A DNA stretch of 64,000 bases from Caldilineaceae bacterium (GTDB lineage: Bacteria; Chloroflexota; Anaerolineae; Caldilineales; Caldilineaceae), in contig JALHQH010000026.1 of NCBI GenBank assembly GCA_022842065.1, forward strand, positions 62,001-126,000, in the 5' to 3' direction. A program made the position numbers and the translations under genes. Within the stretch, counting starts at the first letter, position 1. Every line of letters begins with the position of its first letter. The notes under the pieces are model-generated. The model searched no databases, was not told where the DNA came from, and worked only from the letters and a program-made list of their open reading frames with translations. Positions 35,623 to 44,100 of the stretch are shown piece after piece.

Positions 35623-35806
35623 TAAGGGATAAGCGGCGGCAAAAGAGCAAAGTGCCAGTTATCGCAGAGGCCGAGCCGCCACTTATCCCTGGTTGAACAA
35701 AGCCGGGTCTGCGCCGTGTGTTGGCTAGATGGGAAATGAGCAACGGGTAAAGTTGCTGTCCTCGTTAGGATGACGGTAAAGTATGGCTATTATAAAGGAA
35801 AATAGC
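35623..35806. repeat. 184-bp direct repeat, right copy
   Basis: Partner of 33573-33756. Located in the 411-bp gap between the DUF4157-type leader protein and the IS91-like transposase. The rest of the gap holds a hairpin at 35911-35940 and a T-rich stretch near 35820; no gene seen. Confidence 0.8.
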
Positions 35807-35971
35807 AGGAAAAACAAGCCCCTTTTTTGTGCAACCAGTCGTCAGCACTGGTGCTAGGCGTCTGGTTGCCAGTTAATCTTTACCCATGTTATGGTAGATC
35901 GGCATGATAAAATCGAGTGTCAGTCGACTAACACTCGATTGCCCATTCTATTCACTTTACCAGCCACCCAA

Positions 35972-37069
35972 TCAAGGTGGACAGCGACTACGCGGTCGAA
36001 GGGTGGCTGTCACGCGCAAGGGTTCGCCACAGTGAGGACAGAAAATTTGGCGCGGGGCATCGCCGCCGGGATCAGGTGCCAGTGTCGTCCCAACGAGCGG
36101 TTGTTGTGCTTTGTGGTCGGCCGCTAGTAATTCTCTAGCGAGCGCAAGGCGTTGTCGCTTTCCTGACGCCAGGAAACCATAGTAACGAACTTTGACAAAG
36201 CCCTGCGGCAAGACATGTTGCAGAAAGCGCTGCATAAAGGTAAAAACCGGCAGCGTGATAGAAACGCGACGATTGGTCTTGCGCTGCTTGTACCAGAAGG
36301 TGACCGCGTCATTTTCCAGTTTGATAATGCGTTGATTCGCAATGCCGACGCGGAAAACGTAGTCAGCCAGGTAGGCCACCGCTTTCTCGCCATGCCCAAC
36401 TGACTTACTGTGCACCACCCATTCCTGTCGCCAGGCGGTAGCGGGAATTTGATGATAGAGTCCAGCTTGCTTCAGTCCATCGCGCATCTTGGCGCGAAAA
36501 AGTATCGACAATGGCTCGACACGCACGAAGAAGTGATTGCGTGCCGGCAACCAACGATCGTTGACAAAGTCAAGGCCACCTCCTGGCACCAGGAAATGGA
36601 CATGGGGATGATACCCCAAGTCCCGTTTCCAAGTGTGAAGCACCCCAATCGCCCCAACTTGACCACCCACAAAACGCGGGTCGGCGGCCAATGCTTGCAA
36701 TGCTTCTGCCGCACAGCGGAAGAGCAAGTTGTAAACGACCTGTTGGTTGGCGTAGGCAATGGCCCGTACTTCCTGTGGAAGTGTAAAGGTGACCAAAAAG
36801 TACGGGACGGGGAGGAGCATTGCTTGCTGTTGCGCCAGCCACTGCTCGGCTTTGTCGAGCTGACATTGATTGCAGTGACGATTTCTGCACGAGTGATAGC
36901 TGTAAACAATCTCCCCACAAGCATCACACTGGTACACATGACCACCTAATGTTTCCGTACGGCAGTGCTCAATACACCACATCACCCGCAAGTGGCTCGG
37001 CAGTAGCTCGTCGTGGTACGCTGCCCGGTAAGCCGATCCATACTGACGGAAAATCTCTGCCAGCGTTAC
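35972..37069 (-). CDS. tnpA: IS91-family Y2/HUH transposase
   Basis: Up to 366 residues. An N-terminal zinc-binding region (CDACGEIVYSYHSCRNRHC, then NQC), the HUH metal site YHPHVHFLVPGGG, and the two-Tyr motif AVAYLADYVFRVG define a rolling-circle IS91/IS801 transposase. Family similarity (VTLAEIFRQYGSAY, LLPSHLRVMW) extends upstream to a GTA codon at 37067-37069 overlapping the recombinase stop. No ATG/GTG occurs in frame before 36991 (TTG) or 36982 (ATG). Either an unusual start is used through coupling, or the original GTG has mutated and the copy is impaired. Confidence 0.85.
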   Translation of the reverse strand, partial: VTLAEIFRQYGSAYRAAYHDELLPSHLRVMWCIEHCRTETLGGHVYQCDACGEIVYSYHSCRNRHCNQCQLDKAEQWLAQQQAMLLPVPYFLVTFTLPQEVRAIAYANQQVVYNLLFRCAAEALQALAADPRFVGGQVGAIGVLHTWKRDLGYHPHVHFLVPGGGLDFVNDRWLPARNHFFVRVEPLSILFRAKMRDGLKQAGLYHQIPATAWRQEWVVHSKSVGHGEKAVAYLADYVFRVGIANQRIIKLENDAVTFWYKQRKTNRRVSITLPVFTFMQRFLQHVLPQGFVKVRYYGFLASGKRQRLALARELLAADHKAQQPLVGTTLAPDPGGDAPRQIFCPHCGEPLRVTATLRPRSRCPP

Positions 37070-37983
37070 CTTGACTCACTTGAGACCACAGCATTGCGCA
37101 GTTCCCGTTCGGCCATGCTCATCAGCGGCGTCATCAGTCGGTCAATGGTTTCACTCGCCACCGATTCTGCATGACGCGTCAGATGGGTGTAAATTGCCGT
37201 TGTGGAAAGCGACTCATGGCCCAGATAACTCTGAATCAACCGCAGATTCACACCAGCTTCTAATAGGTGTGTTGCATAGGAATGACGCAGGGTATGTGGC
37301 GTCGCAGCTTTCTGAATGCCACTGCTGTGGAGGGCAGCCTTAAAGGCTTTCTGTACCCCACTCCCATCCATCGGCTGCGACTGTGGCGGTTTCCAACCTT
37401 GCGGGATGGTGGCCGGGAAGATCCACATGGGGTGACGATGGGTGCCCCAATAGCTACGCAACAATTCAAGGGTGGTTTGTGGTAATGGTACATACCGATC
37501 TTTGTTCCCTTTCCCGCCTTGAATGTGCAGCACCATCCGCTGACTGTCGACTTGGTTCACTCGCAGATGAATGCCTTCCTGCAATCGTAGTCCACAGGAA
37601 TAAAGCACACTCAAACACACTCGGTACCGGGGCGCTTCTACCGCGTACAGCAAGCGGTGCACTTCTTCTATGCTTAAAACGACGGGCAGTTTCTTTTCAG
37701 CGCGGGGCCGTGCCAAGTTAAACTCGCTCCATGCGCGATGCAGGACACGCTCATAGAAAAACTTGAGCGCACTCAACGCCGTTGTCACGCTGCTGCGCGA
37801 CAGCTTCCGCTCATTTGTCAGATAGATAAACCACCGCCGTACCTCTTCCTGTTCAATTTGATCCGGCGACTTGTGGTAATACTTGGCTAATTCCGCTACC
37901 CAATGCACATACGCCTCTTGCGTCGCTACCGCATAGCGGCGTAACTGCATTTCTTCCATCATCCGCTGCCGTAACTCACTCAT
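37066..37983 (-). CDS. Tyrosine recombinase accompanying the IS91-like transposase
   Basis: 305 residues. A SAM-like N-terminal domain (YAVATQEAYVHWVAELAKYY) precedes a complete catalytic domain: Arg in YSCGLRLQEGIHL, Lys in GGKGNKDRYVPLP, HTLRHSYATHLLEAG (H-x-x-R), and LGHESLSTTAIYTHL with the nucleophile Tyr. The stop overlaps the transposase gene. AAAGGAGC, 7 nt before the ATG, lies in the 3' arm of a large hairpin, so translation is probably blocked in read-through transcripts. Confidence 0.9.
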   Translation of the reverse strand: MSELRQRMMEEMQLRRYAVATQEAYVHWVAELAKYYHKSPDQIEQEEVRRWFIYLTNERKLSRSSVTTALSALKFFYERVLHRAWSEFNLARPRAEKKLPVVLSIEEVHRLLYAVEAPRYRVCLSVLYSCGLRLQEGIHLRVNQVDSQRMVLHIQGGKGNKDRYVPLPQTTLELLRSYWGTHRHPMWIFPATIPQGWKPPQSQPMDGSGVQKAFKAALHSSGIQKAATPHTLRHSYATHLLEAGVNLRLIQSYLGHESLSTTAIYTHLTRHAESVASETIDRLMTPLMSMAERELRNAVVSSESR

Positions 37984-37987
37984 AAAA

Positions 37988-38062
37988 AAAGCTCCTTTGC
38001 GCTGGATAAATCACTTGACAACTCAGGGTTGTCATTGATTCTATCCAGCGCAAAGGAGCTTT
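37988..38062 (-). terminator. Strong hairpin with T7 tail over the recombinase ribosome-binding site
   Basis: Perfect 21-bp arms, 37988-38008 and 38042-38062 (core AGCTCCTTTGCGCTGGATA), enclose a second stem of TGACAAC/GTTGTCA. Reading along the minus strand, TTTTTTT follows directly and then the recombinase ATG. The arm holds the AAAGGAG ribosome-binding site. It can act both as a terminator for incoming transcription and as a translational lock, a known way for insertion sequences to limit outside expression. Confidence 0.75.
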
Positions 38063-38447
38063 CCTAATCGCTTTTTTGTACCTACCGTTAGCTTCCTGCT
38101 ATTCTACGGCGTCGCTTTATTCTGCGCTAGCGCTTAGTTCAACTATGTTTCTACGGCGTCCGTCTATCTCTCCAACAATCCAGTGTACTTGGCATGGATT
38201 GCAGCGTCCGTCTATATGGATAATGGCGGATTCCATCTATTGTCACAAAAGTGGTCCGTATATTATACTCGGCTAGACGAAAATTTGTCAGCCTTTTGTC
38301 ACTTCTACTTGTAAACATTCTGTGTTACGCTGCTTTGCCAAGAACGTTTGTTCTCGAATCATTCAGAACCACTGGACGATTCGAGCGACAATTGCTGGTA
38401 TACTTGCTTCCAATTGCGATGTCAACTAGGCTTTTGCAAGCCTTACA
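38063..38447. other. Upstream region of the truncated integron integrase
   Basis: A 385-bp non-coding stretch. It contains a LexA-type site, an inverted repeat CTCGAATC/GATTCGAG (38353-38360 and 38378-38385), and a TATACT box at 38399-38404. On the minus strand a GTTGAAC near 38139-38145 fits the GTTRRRY core and could be a residual attI crossover point; this is weak. An integron's attI is expected in this interval. Confidence 0.4.
38342..38353 (+). promoter_or_regulatory. LexA-type box upstream of the integron integrase
   Basis: GAACGTTTGTTC, i.e. GAAC-N4-GTTC, the form bound by LexA in Gram-positive bacteria and reported for Chloroflexota relatives. It lies 95 bp upstream of the intI ATG and close to a TATACT box. 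SOS control of intI by LexA is established in other integrons. Confidence 0.5.
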
Positions 38448-39050
38448 ATGGAACAAAAACCGAAAAAACTGCTAGACCAAGTCCGCGATGCGATTCGCCT
38501 CAAAAATTATGCTTATAGTACCGAAAAAACGTATGTAGACTGGATTGAGCGGTTCATCCGCTTTCACAAGCTCCGCCATCCAAAGGAGATGAATTCTCCT
38601 GAAGTTGAAGCCTTTCTCACCCATCTTGCCGTCAAACAAAATGTTTCTCCCTCCACGCAGAATCAAGCGCTCAGCGCCCTGCTTTTTCTCTATCGTAACG
38701 TTCTCAACATTGAGTTAACCGGTCGGATTGACGCTGTTCGTGCCAACCGTGATAAACGCTTGCCGGTTGTCTTAACCAAAGCTGAAGTGCAAACTGTCAT
38801 TGGCCAGATGACTGGGTTGCACCAGATGATGGCAAAGTTGCTCTATGGTAGTGGTATCCGCCTAATGGAAGGTTTGCGACTGCGGGTCAAAGATGTCGAC
38901 TTTGATCGCCACCAGTTACTGATCCGCGATACTAAAGGCAATGAGGATCGGGTGACCATGCTGCCACAAAGCATTGCACCAGCCCTACGTGAACACCTGC
39001 TTGTGATGAAGCAGCAGCATGTTGCCGACTTATTCGAGCAAGCGCGCTGA
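38448..39050 (+). pseudogene. intI: Integron integrase (IntI), C-terminally truncated
   Basis: 200 residues. The N-terminal domain (LLDQVRDAIRLKNYAYSTEK, YVDWIERFIRFH, SPEVEAFLTHLAV, STQNQALSALLFLYRNVL) and the first catalytic motif (LLYGSGIRLMEGLRLRVKDV) are strongly integron-integrase-like. It ends after HVADLFEQAR, just before the IntI-specific insert and without the H-x-x-R and Tyr motifs, so it cannot recombine. The break abuts a copied acetyltransferase fragment. It is the only clear plus-strand gene in the island, pointing away from the cassette-like minus-strand genes, as in known integrons. Confidence 0.8.
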
Positions 39051-39165
39051 CCGCACATTCTCCGGCTTGACAATCGCGACCACGCGCGTCAAGCCAAGGG
39101 TGTCCCGGCAGTAGACCAGCATCGCCACGGCGGCTTCGTACAATCAGTCCTTGACCTTCAACACG
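39048..39165 (-). pseudogene. Fragment of a GNAT gene fused to the end of intI
   Basis: About 118 bp closely match 40028-40145, inside the acetyltransferase gene 39919-40446 (shared TCCGGCTTGACAATCGC, CCCGGCAGTAG, GGCGGCTTCGTAC). It supplies the stop codon of the truncated intI. Indicates recombination between the integron and an acetyltransferase gene. Confidence 0.7.
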
Positions 39166-39180
39166 GTCGATCAGCCATCA

Positions 39181-39471
39181 TCAATAATGATAGCGCGCTT
39201 GTGCAAAATCGATGCGGTCGTCAGTGACCACATAGACGAGGCGATGTTCTTGGGTGATGCGCCGTGACCAAACGCCAGCACCAAGGTATTTCAATGGTTC
39301 TGGTTTGCCGATGCCGGCAAAGGGCTCGCGCATAATTGCCTCGACCAGGGCAAGGACGCGAAGCGCTGTCCGTCGATCGGTCTCCACCCAATAGCGCAGA
39401 TCCTCGCGAAATTCTGGTTGAAAGACCGCATCGCGGTGGGTAGGCGCACTCGGTTTATTCGCTCTGCGCAA
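39181..39471 (-). CDS. yoeB: Txe/YoeB-family toxin
   Basis: About 97 residues. VFQPEFREDLRYWVETDRRT, GKPEPLKYLGAGVWSRRIT and QEHRLVYVVTDD, with the terminal QARYHY, carry the family's catalytic Arg/His/Tyr signature. YoeB cleaves mRNA in the ribosome A site. No ATG lies near the expected start; a TTG at 39471 with GAGG 6 nt upstream, overlapping the antitoxin by 17 nt, is the best candidate. Second gene of a YefM-YoeB operon. Confidence 0.85.
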   Translation of the reverse strand: MRRANKPSAPTHRDAVFQPEFREDLRYWVETDRRTALRVLALVEAIMREPFAGIGKPEPLKYLGAGVWSRRITQEHRLVYVVTDDRIDFAQARYHY

Positions 39472-39742
39472 GGTTAACCTCGCGCCGCAGTTCGTCAATC
39501 GATTGGGGTTGTTCGGTGCGGGTGCGGATGCGCGCAAGGGTCGCCAACAGGCGCTCGGCATTGGCAGGCGAACGAAGGAGGTGTACAGTCTCAAGCAGAC
39601 TAGCAAGTTCGTCGGCAGCAATCAGGGCAACGTCATCCTCATCACGCCGTTGAATGATCACAATCTCGCGGTCGTTTGTGACTGTTGTCAGCAACGTGGC
39701 CAGCTGGGCTCGGGCTTGGGTATAGGTTGTTTGAATTGTCAC
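39455..39742 (-). CDS. yefM: YefM/Phd-family antitoxin
   Basis: 95 residues from a GTG at 39742, with AAGGAG 7 nt upstream; longer frames upstream lack family similarity. QTTYTQARAQLATLLTTVTN and REIVIIQRRDEDDVALIAAD fit the YefM N-terminal domain, and ASLLETVHLLRSPANAERLL is the toxin-binding region. An operator of the YefM type is about 100 bp upstream. It neutralises the YoeB-like toxin that follows. Confidence 0.85.
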   Translation of the reverse strand: MTIQTTYTQARAQLATLLTTVTNDREIVIIQRRDEDDVALIAADELASLLETVHLLRSPANAERLLATLARIRTRTEQPQSIDELRREVNLAQSE

Positions 39743-39840
39743 TACAATGCTCCTTACAGACGAGCCAAATAAGTATGGCACATATTCAGCTTTCATCACA
39801 GTAGCGATGCTGGGCTATGTTTATTGGCGGTATCTAATAG

Positions 39841-39861
39841 TTGTACAGACATACTGTACAA
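39841..39861 (-). promoter_or_regulatory. TGTACA palindrome, probable YefM operator
   Basis: TTGTACAG and CTGTACAA arms separated by ACATA. YefM-YoeB complexes are known to bind palindromes with a TGTACA core; both arms here contain it. About 100 bp upstream of the yefM start. Confidence 0.55.
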
Positions 39862-39918
39862 CTAAGGAGGATGCTCTGTCAAGCTGAAGTGTGGCCCAAC
39901 AAAAAACGACATGTTCTT

Positions 39919-40446
39919 TCAAAACGGTTCCCCCGCCCGCAACGCGATCCCATAGAGCCAGAGCTCTTCGGTGGCCTCCCCCAGCCGAACCAACCCTTCC
40001 TCCCGCATCCCCAGCCTTCCCAGTAAGCGCACCGACCGCGCATTATCCGGCTTGACAATCGCAACCACGCGCGCCAAGCCAAGTGTATCCCGGCAGTAGG
40101 CAAGGGTTGCGGCGGCGGCTTCGTACATCAGCCCCTGGCCTTCGTAACGCGCAAGGAGGGCGAAGCCAATATCCACGTCGTTGAGCGTCTCCCGTTTGAG
40201 CAGACCACAGATGCCGATGAGGGTGCCGTCGGTTTTGCGTTCCACGGCGTAGAGGCCAAAGCCATGTTGGCGATAGGCGGCGAGAGGGACGGTCTCGATG
40301 TAGGTGACCGCGGCGGCTAACGAATCGACGCCGCGGTCACCGATGTACCGTTTCCAGGCGGGTTGATTGATGAGTTCGTAGATAAATTCAGCATCATTGA
40401 GGGTAAAGGAGCGGAGGATCAGCCGCTCCGTTTCAAGGACTTTCAC
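39919..40446 (-). CDS. GNAT-family N-acetyltransferase (RimJ/RimL-like)
   Basis: 175 residues: LETERLILRSFTLNDAEFIY at the N-terminus, DIGFALLARYEGQGLMYEAA (acetyl-CoA loop) and VVAIVKPDNARSVRLLGRLG at the C-terminus are typical of RimJ/RimL. Substrate unknown. A 118-bp part of the gene is duplicated at the end of the truncated intI, so this gene or a close relative was involved in the rearrangement. Confidence 0.85.
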   Translation of the reverse strand: MKVLETERLILRSFTLNDAEFIYELINQPAWKRYIGDRGVDSLAAAVTYIETVPLAAYRQHGFGLYAVERKTDGTLIGICGLLKRETLNDVDIGFALLARYEGQGLMYEAAAATLAYCRDTLGLARVVAIVKPDNARSVRLLGRLGMREEGLVRLGEATEELWLYGIALRAGEPF

Positions 40447-40558
40447 TGGATATCTCCATGAACTGTGCTACTACACTGTCAGGAAAATTTTATTAGTTTA
40501 ATAGGGTGGCGTGTAGCGCGGATCAAGTCACGGAGTGACGGTAGATGGTAGATGGTAG

Positions 40559-40578
40559 CCGCAGGTTTCAACCTGCGG
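40559..40578. repeat. Short palindrome
   Basis: CCGCAGGTT and AACCTGCGG with a TC loop. Lies in the 186-bp gap between the acetyltransferase and the iron-permease-family pseudogene, next to GTAGATGGTAGATGG repeats. Confidence 0.7.
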
Positions 40579-40632
40579 GTCTCGCAATGGCTTGGATTGC
40601 GTATAGTCATACGCGTGCGGTCCCCGCAAACC

Positions 40633-41058
40633 CTACTCCTCCACCTCAACCACCAGGGTATCCAGCACCCCGCGACTGCGCCCCTCGCGCGCGTTTTCGG
40701 CCAACTTCTCATAGTTGGCACGCAGGCGGTCCAACTCGACCTCGTCCAACTCTTACAGGTCGAGCAGGGCGTTGTGGGCACCGTTGACGGCGCGGAGCAA
40801 CTCGTCGAGTTTGAGTTGCATCGCTTCGCTGTCGCGGTTCTGCGTATTCTGGATCAGGAAGACCATGAGAAAGGTGACGATGGTGGTGCTGGTGTTGATC
40901 ACCAGTTGCCAGGTGTCGCTAAAGCCAAACAAGGGGCCGGTAACCGCCCAGACGATGATCACCGCGACCGCAAGTAAAAAGGTGGCCGGGCGGCCCGTCG
41001 TACGCGCTGCCCACTTGGCAAAAGTGGTAAACCAACTGTTCGATTTTGCTGGTCGCAT
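40633..41058 (-). pseudogene. Low-affinity iron permease family gene with a nonsense codon
   Basis: The frame 41058-40633 would give 141 residues. Residues 1-101 (SWFTTFAKWAARTTGRPATF, LLAVAVIIVWAVTGPLFGFS, MVFLIQNTQNRDSEAMQLKLDE) match the PF04120-type low-affinity iron permease family, with two membrane helices. A TAA at 40753-40755 interrupts between LLDL and ELDEVELDRLR, after which the family's C-terminal helix continues in the same frame to a TAG at 40633-40635. Either a recent nonsense mutation (GAA to TAA would suffice) or a sequencing error. Confidence 0.7.
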
Positions 41059-41073
41059 GGTTGCTCCTTGATA

Positions 41074-41143
41074 GAACGCGGATTTAGCGGATTTGGCAGA
41101 TTTGCGCTGATTTTATCCGCGTTCATCCGCCAAATCCGCGTTC
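41074..41143. repeat. GCGGATTT-type inverted repeat
   Basis: GAACGCGGATTT (41074-41085) and its exact complement (41132-41143) with further AGCGGATTTGGC units between. Same family as 6171-6220 and 18560-18622. Confidence 0.75.
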
Positions 41144-41156
41144 CATTGCTATCTGC

Positions 41157-44100
41157 CTATCCAAGATCTGCCTCAATGACGTATAGCCCGCCGCCGACGG
41201 TATCGACAAACCAGATGTGGCCCAACTCGTCGACGGCGATGCCGATGGGCTTGACGATGTTGCCGTTGGCGGGCAGGACGGACCAGTTGCCGGTCTCTTC
41301 GCCCAGCCCCATACGCTCGCTGATCAGGAAAGGTTCGGGTTTGCTCAGGTAGAGATAGCCATTGGGGGCCACGGCCAGGTGCGAACTGTCCACTGTATTC
41401 GCCACGGGGATATCCCAGGCGAAACTACGTTGACCGGTTGCCTCAAAGCGGATCAACTTGTGTAGCCCAGCATCGGTGACAAAGATCGCACCATCATTAC
41501 CCACCACGACATCGACCGGTTGGCTGGGCTCGCCTGGGGCAATTGCGATCTCTTGGCCGATCTCACCGGCCGCATTGATCGCGACGATCCGTCCGCCTGG
41601 GGTGTTGGCAATCCAGATTACGCCTTGGCGATCGATGCCAATACCGCGCGACCGGCCGATCACCCCTTGATCAGCGGGGACATCCCCAATGTAGGTGCCG
41701 GCGGCATCAAAGTGGGCGAGCCGTTCGGCGCTGGGGTCGAGGACAAAGAGCTCGCCGTCGGGGTTGACGGCCAGGTCAAACGGCTCGATAAATGGTGTCG
41801 GCGGCTCGAGTTGACCTAAGGTTTCGCCGTCCGGCGAGAGGATCACCACCCGTTGGTTCCCCGTGTCCGCCACATAAAGCCGGTTATCGGGACCAACGGC
41901 GACCCCCTTGGGCGCATTGAAGCCGTCGGCCACCAAACGAATGTTGCCGCTCAGTGTTTGGTTCGCCACAGGGACGGGCGCGACCGGTGCATTGGGGTTA
42001 AAGGTCAATTGCGCCAGGTCGGGCAGCTCGATCCGCTCATAGTTGCCCTGGGGCGGGAAAAGTACCTCCGCGGGAATCGGCTGTTGACCGCTAAAGGGCG
42101 GCGTCCAGTAAAGGTTGATATGGGTATGGTCGGTGCGGTCGGCAAAGCGCAGCCGAATGTCGTGCAACCCTGCGCTCAGCTCAATACTACCTTCCTCGTA
42201 TTGGTTGGGAATCGGGGTGGCGGTAAGCTGCTGTTCATTGATAAAGAGCACAGCTTCATCAATCGATTCCAGCCCAAAGCGATAAATGCCGGCCTCGGGA
42301 ATCGCAATTTTGCCCGTCCATTCCACCGTATAGGGACGGGGGAGGATGGGGATATGAAAGTAGAGGTTGAGCTGTGGATCGATGCGCGCTAAGGTCTCCG
42401 GCCCTTGCCAGTCGCCGTTATTGTAATATTTACCCAACAGCCCGTTGCTTGTGACTGGGGCCACATAGAGCGCCGTCGGTGGAACAATCTCTGGGCCGCC
42501 ATCCGGGGAGCGCCAGGCCAAACTGACCGGGCCTTCACCGCCCACCGCGCGTAGACGCAAGGTGTGTTTGCCCTCTGCCAACATCAGCGCCGTGTTAACT
42601 GCGCCCGTGCCGCTGAGGACCACGCGCTCACCAATTGCCAATTCGGTCTGCGCCGGCCCTTGGCTAAAGAATTGGTGCATGCCATAGGTGCTAACATCGA
42701 GCACGCCCTCCCACTCGACGCTAAAGGGCAGGGGCAATGGGGCCTGACTTGGCCACTCGGCCTGCACTGTGCGCTCGTGGCGCGCCACGACCGGTTCTGC
42801 TGACCAGTCTTCGTTCGCATAGTAACGGGCATTCAAACCTTGGACACTGGTGAGATCATTTTGGGTCAAATAAGCGTAATAGAGCACGGTCGGGCCACCG
42901 GCGGGAGGGGTGAATTCTTCAAAGTGGGCGTTGGGGTAATAATGTTTGGCCTCTTCAAAGATGACGCGACTGTCGGCATTGGTGATCAGCGCCACATTTT
43001 TGTCGGTGGGCCAGGCAATGGGCAGGTGATCGGTGGTCTCGAGTCGACGGTAGGGTTGGGTGCCGCGCGCAATAAAATTCAGAGTGGGGTGGCCATGAAA
43101 ATAGGAGATGACATAAGGTTCGGTCGTTTCGTCCAGGTCGCGCAGCAGATTGGCCGTCAGCGTTTCGGGGGTAGAGAAGGCATTCCAGACGGCAAAGTCG
43201 TTGGCTTGGCGGTAGAAATAATCATTGAAATTCGTGTAGCCAATTGAGAGCAATAAGAGGACCAGGGGGGCGATTAAGATCCCCCGATAGCGGGCGCCGC
43301 CACTGTTGCGCCAAGCGCGCCACAACGCATGGAGGGGCACCAACGCCAGCAGATAGACCGCCGGCTGTGTGCCAATTGCGCGCAGCGATTGCGGCGCTTC
43401 AAAGCCCAGCGAGAGAATGCCCCCCAGCAACATGATCCCAAACCAGAGCAGCAGCAGCAGGGCACGCGGTCGCCAAAAGCGTACCAGCGAGAGGGCCAGC
43501 CCCAGTACCAAGAGGGTGGCCAGCCAGGGATCCAGCATCGGTTCGCCGGGCAAGTTATGCCGCCCATTTGGATCACCACTGGCATTGAACATCAGCAGAT
43601 GTTTGCGTGTATTTTCCCCGATCAGCGGCAGATATTGGCAACGGGTGGCCCACGCGGGCGAAAGCTGGTCACAGAATTGCTGAATTGCCGGGGGCAAGGT
43701 GCCGGCCGGTGCTTTTTCGGCAAAAATCGAAGTTTTGTTGGTCCGGGCAAAGTAGACATCGGGCTTGGTATAGGCAAAGGTCGCGATGGGCATCACCACC
43801 AGGGTCGCAACCACCACGGTCAGTAACATCCCCGACCAGGTGCGGCGCAAGAAGCCCCGTTGCAGCAGGGTCATCAACAGCCAAAAGAGTAAGACGACCC
43901 CAATAAAGAGTTGAAAGGCGACATAAAAGCAGAGGCCCAGGCCCAACGTTACCCCGGCCAGTGCATAATCCGCATAGCGCCCGCGCCGAAAGGCCCGCAA
44001 GAGTAGACCAATCGCGAGCAGTTCAAAGAAAGGGGTGCTAATGTTATACATCCCAATCCGGCTAAAATTGACACTCCAACGCGCCACCGCTACGATAAAG

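Larger units (their letters stand above)
35911..38062 (-). mobile_element. IS91-like element with companion tyrosine recombinase
   Basis: Contains an IS91-type HUH transposase gene and, overlapping its 5' end, a tyrosine recombinase gene. This pairing is common in IS91-like elements. It is bounded on the 3' side by a hairpin (AATCGAGTGT, 35911-35920, with its complement at 35931-35940), which could belong to the replication-origin end, and on the 5' side by a strong hairpin at 37988-38062. The exact termini are not resolved; IS91 elements lack terminal inverted repeats and target duplications. Confidence 0.6.
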
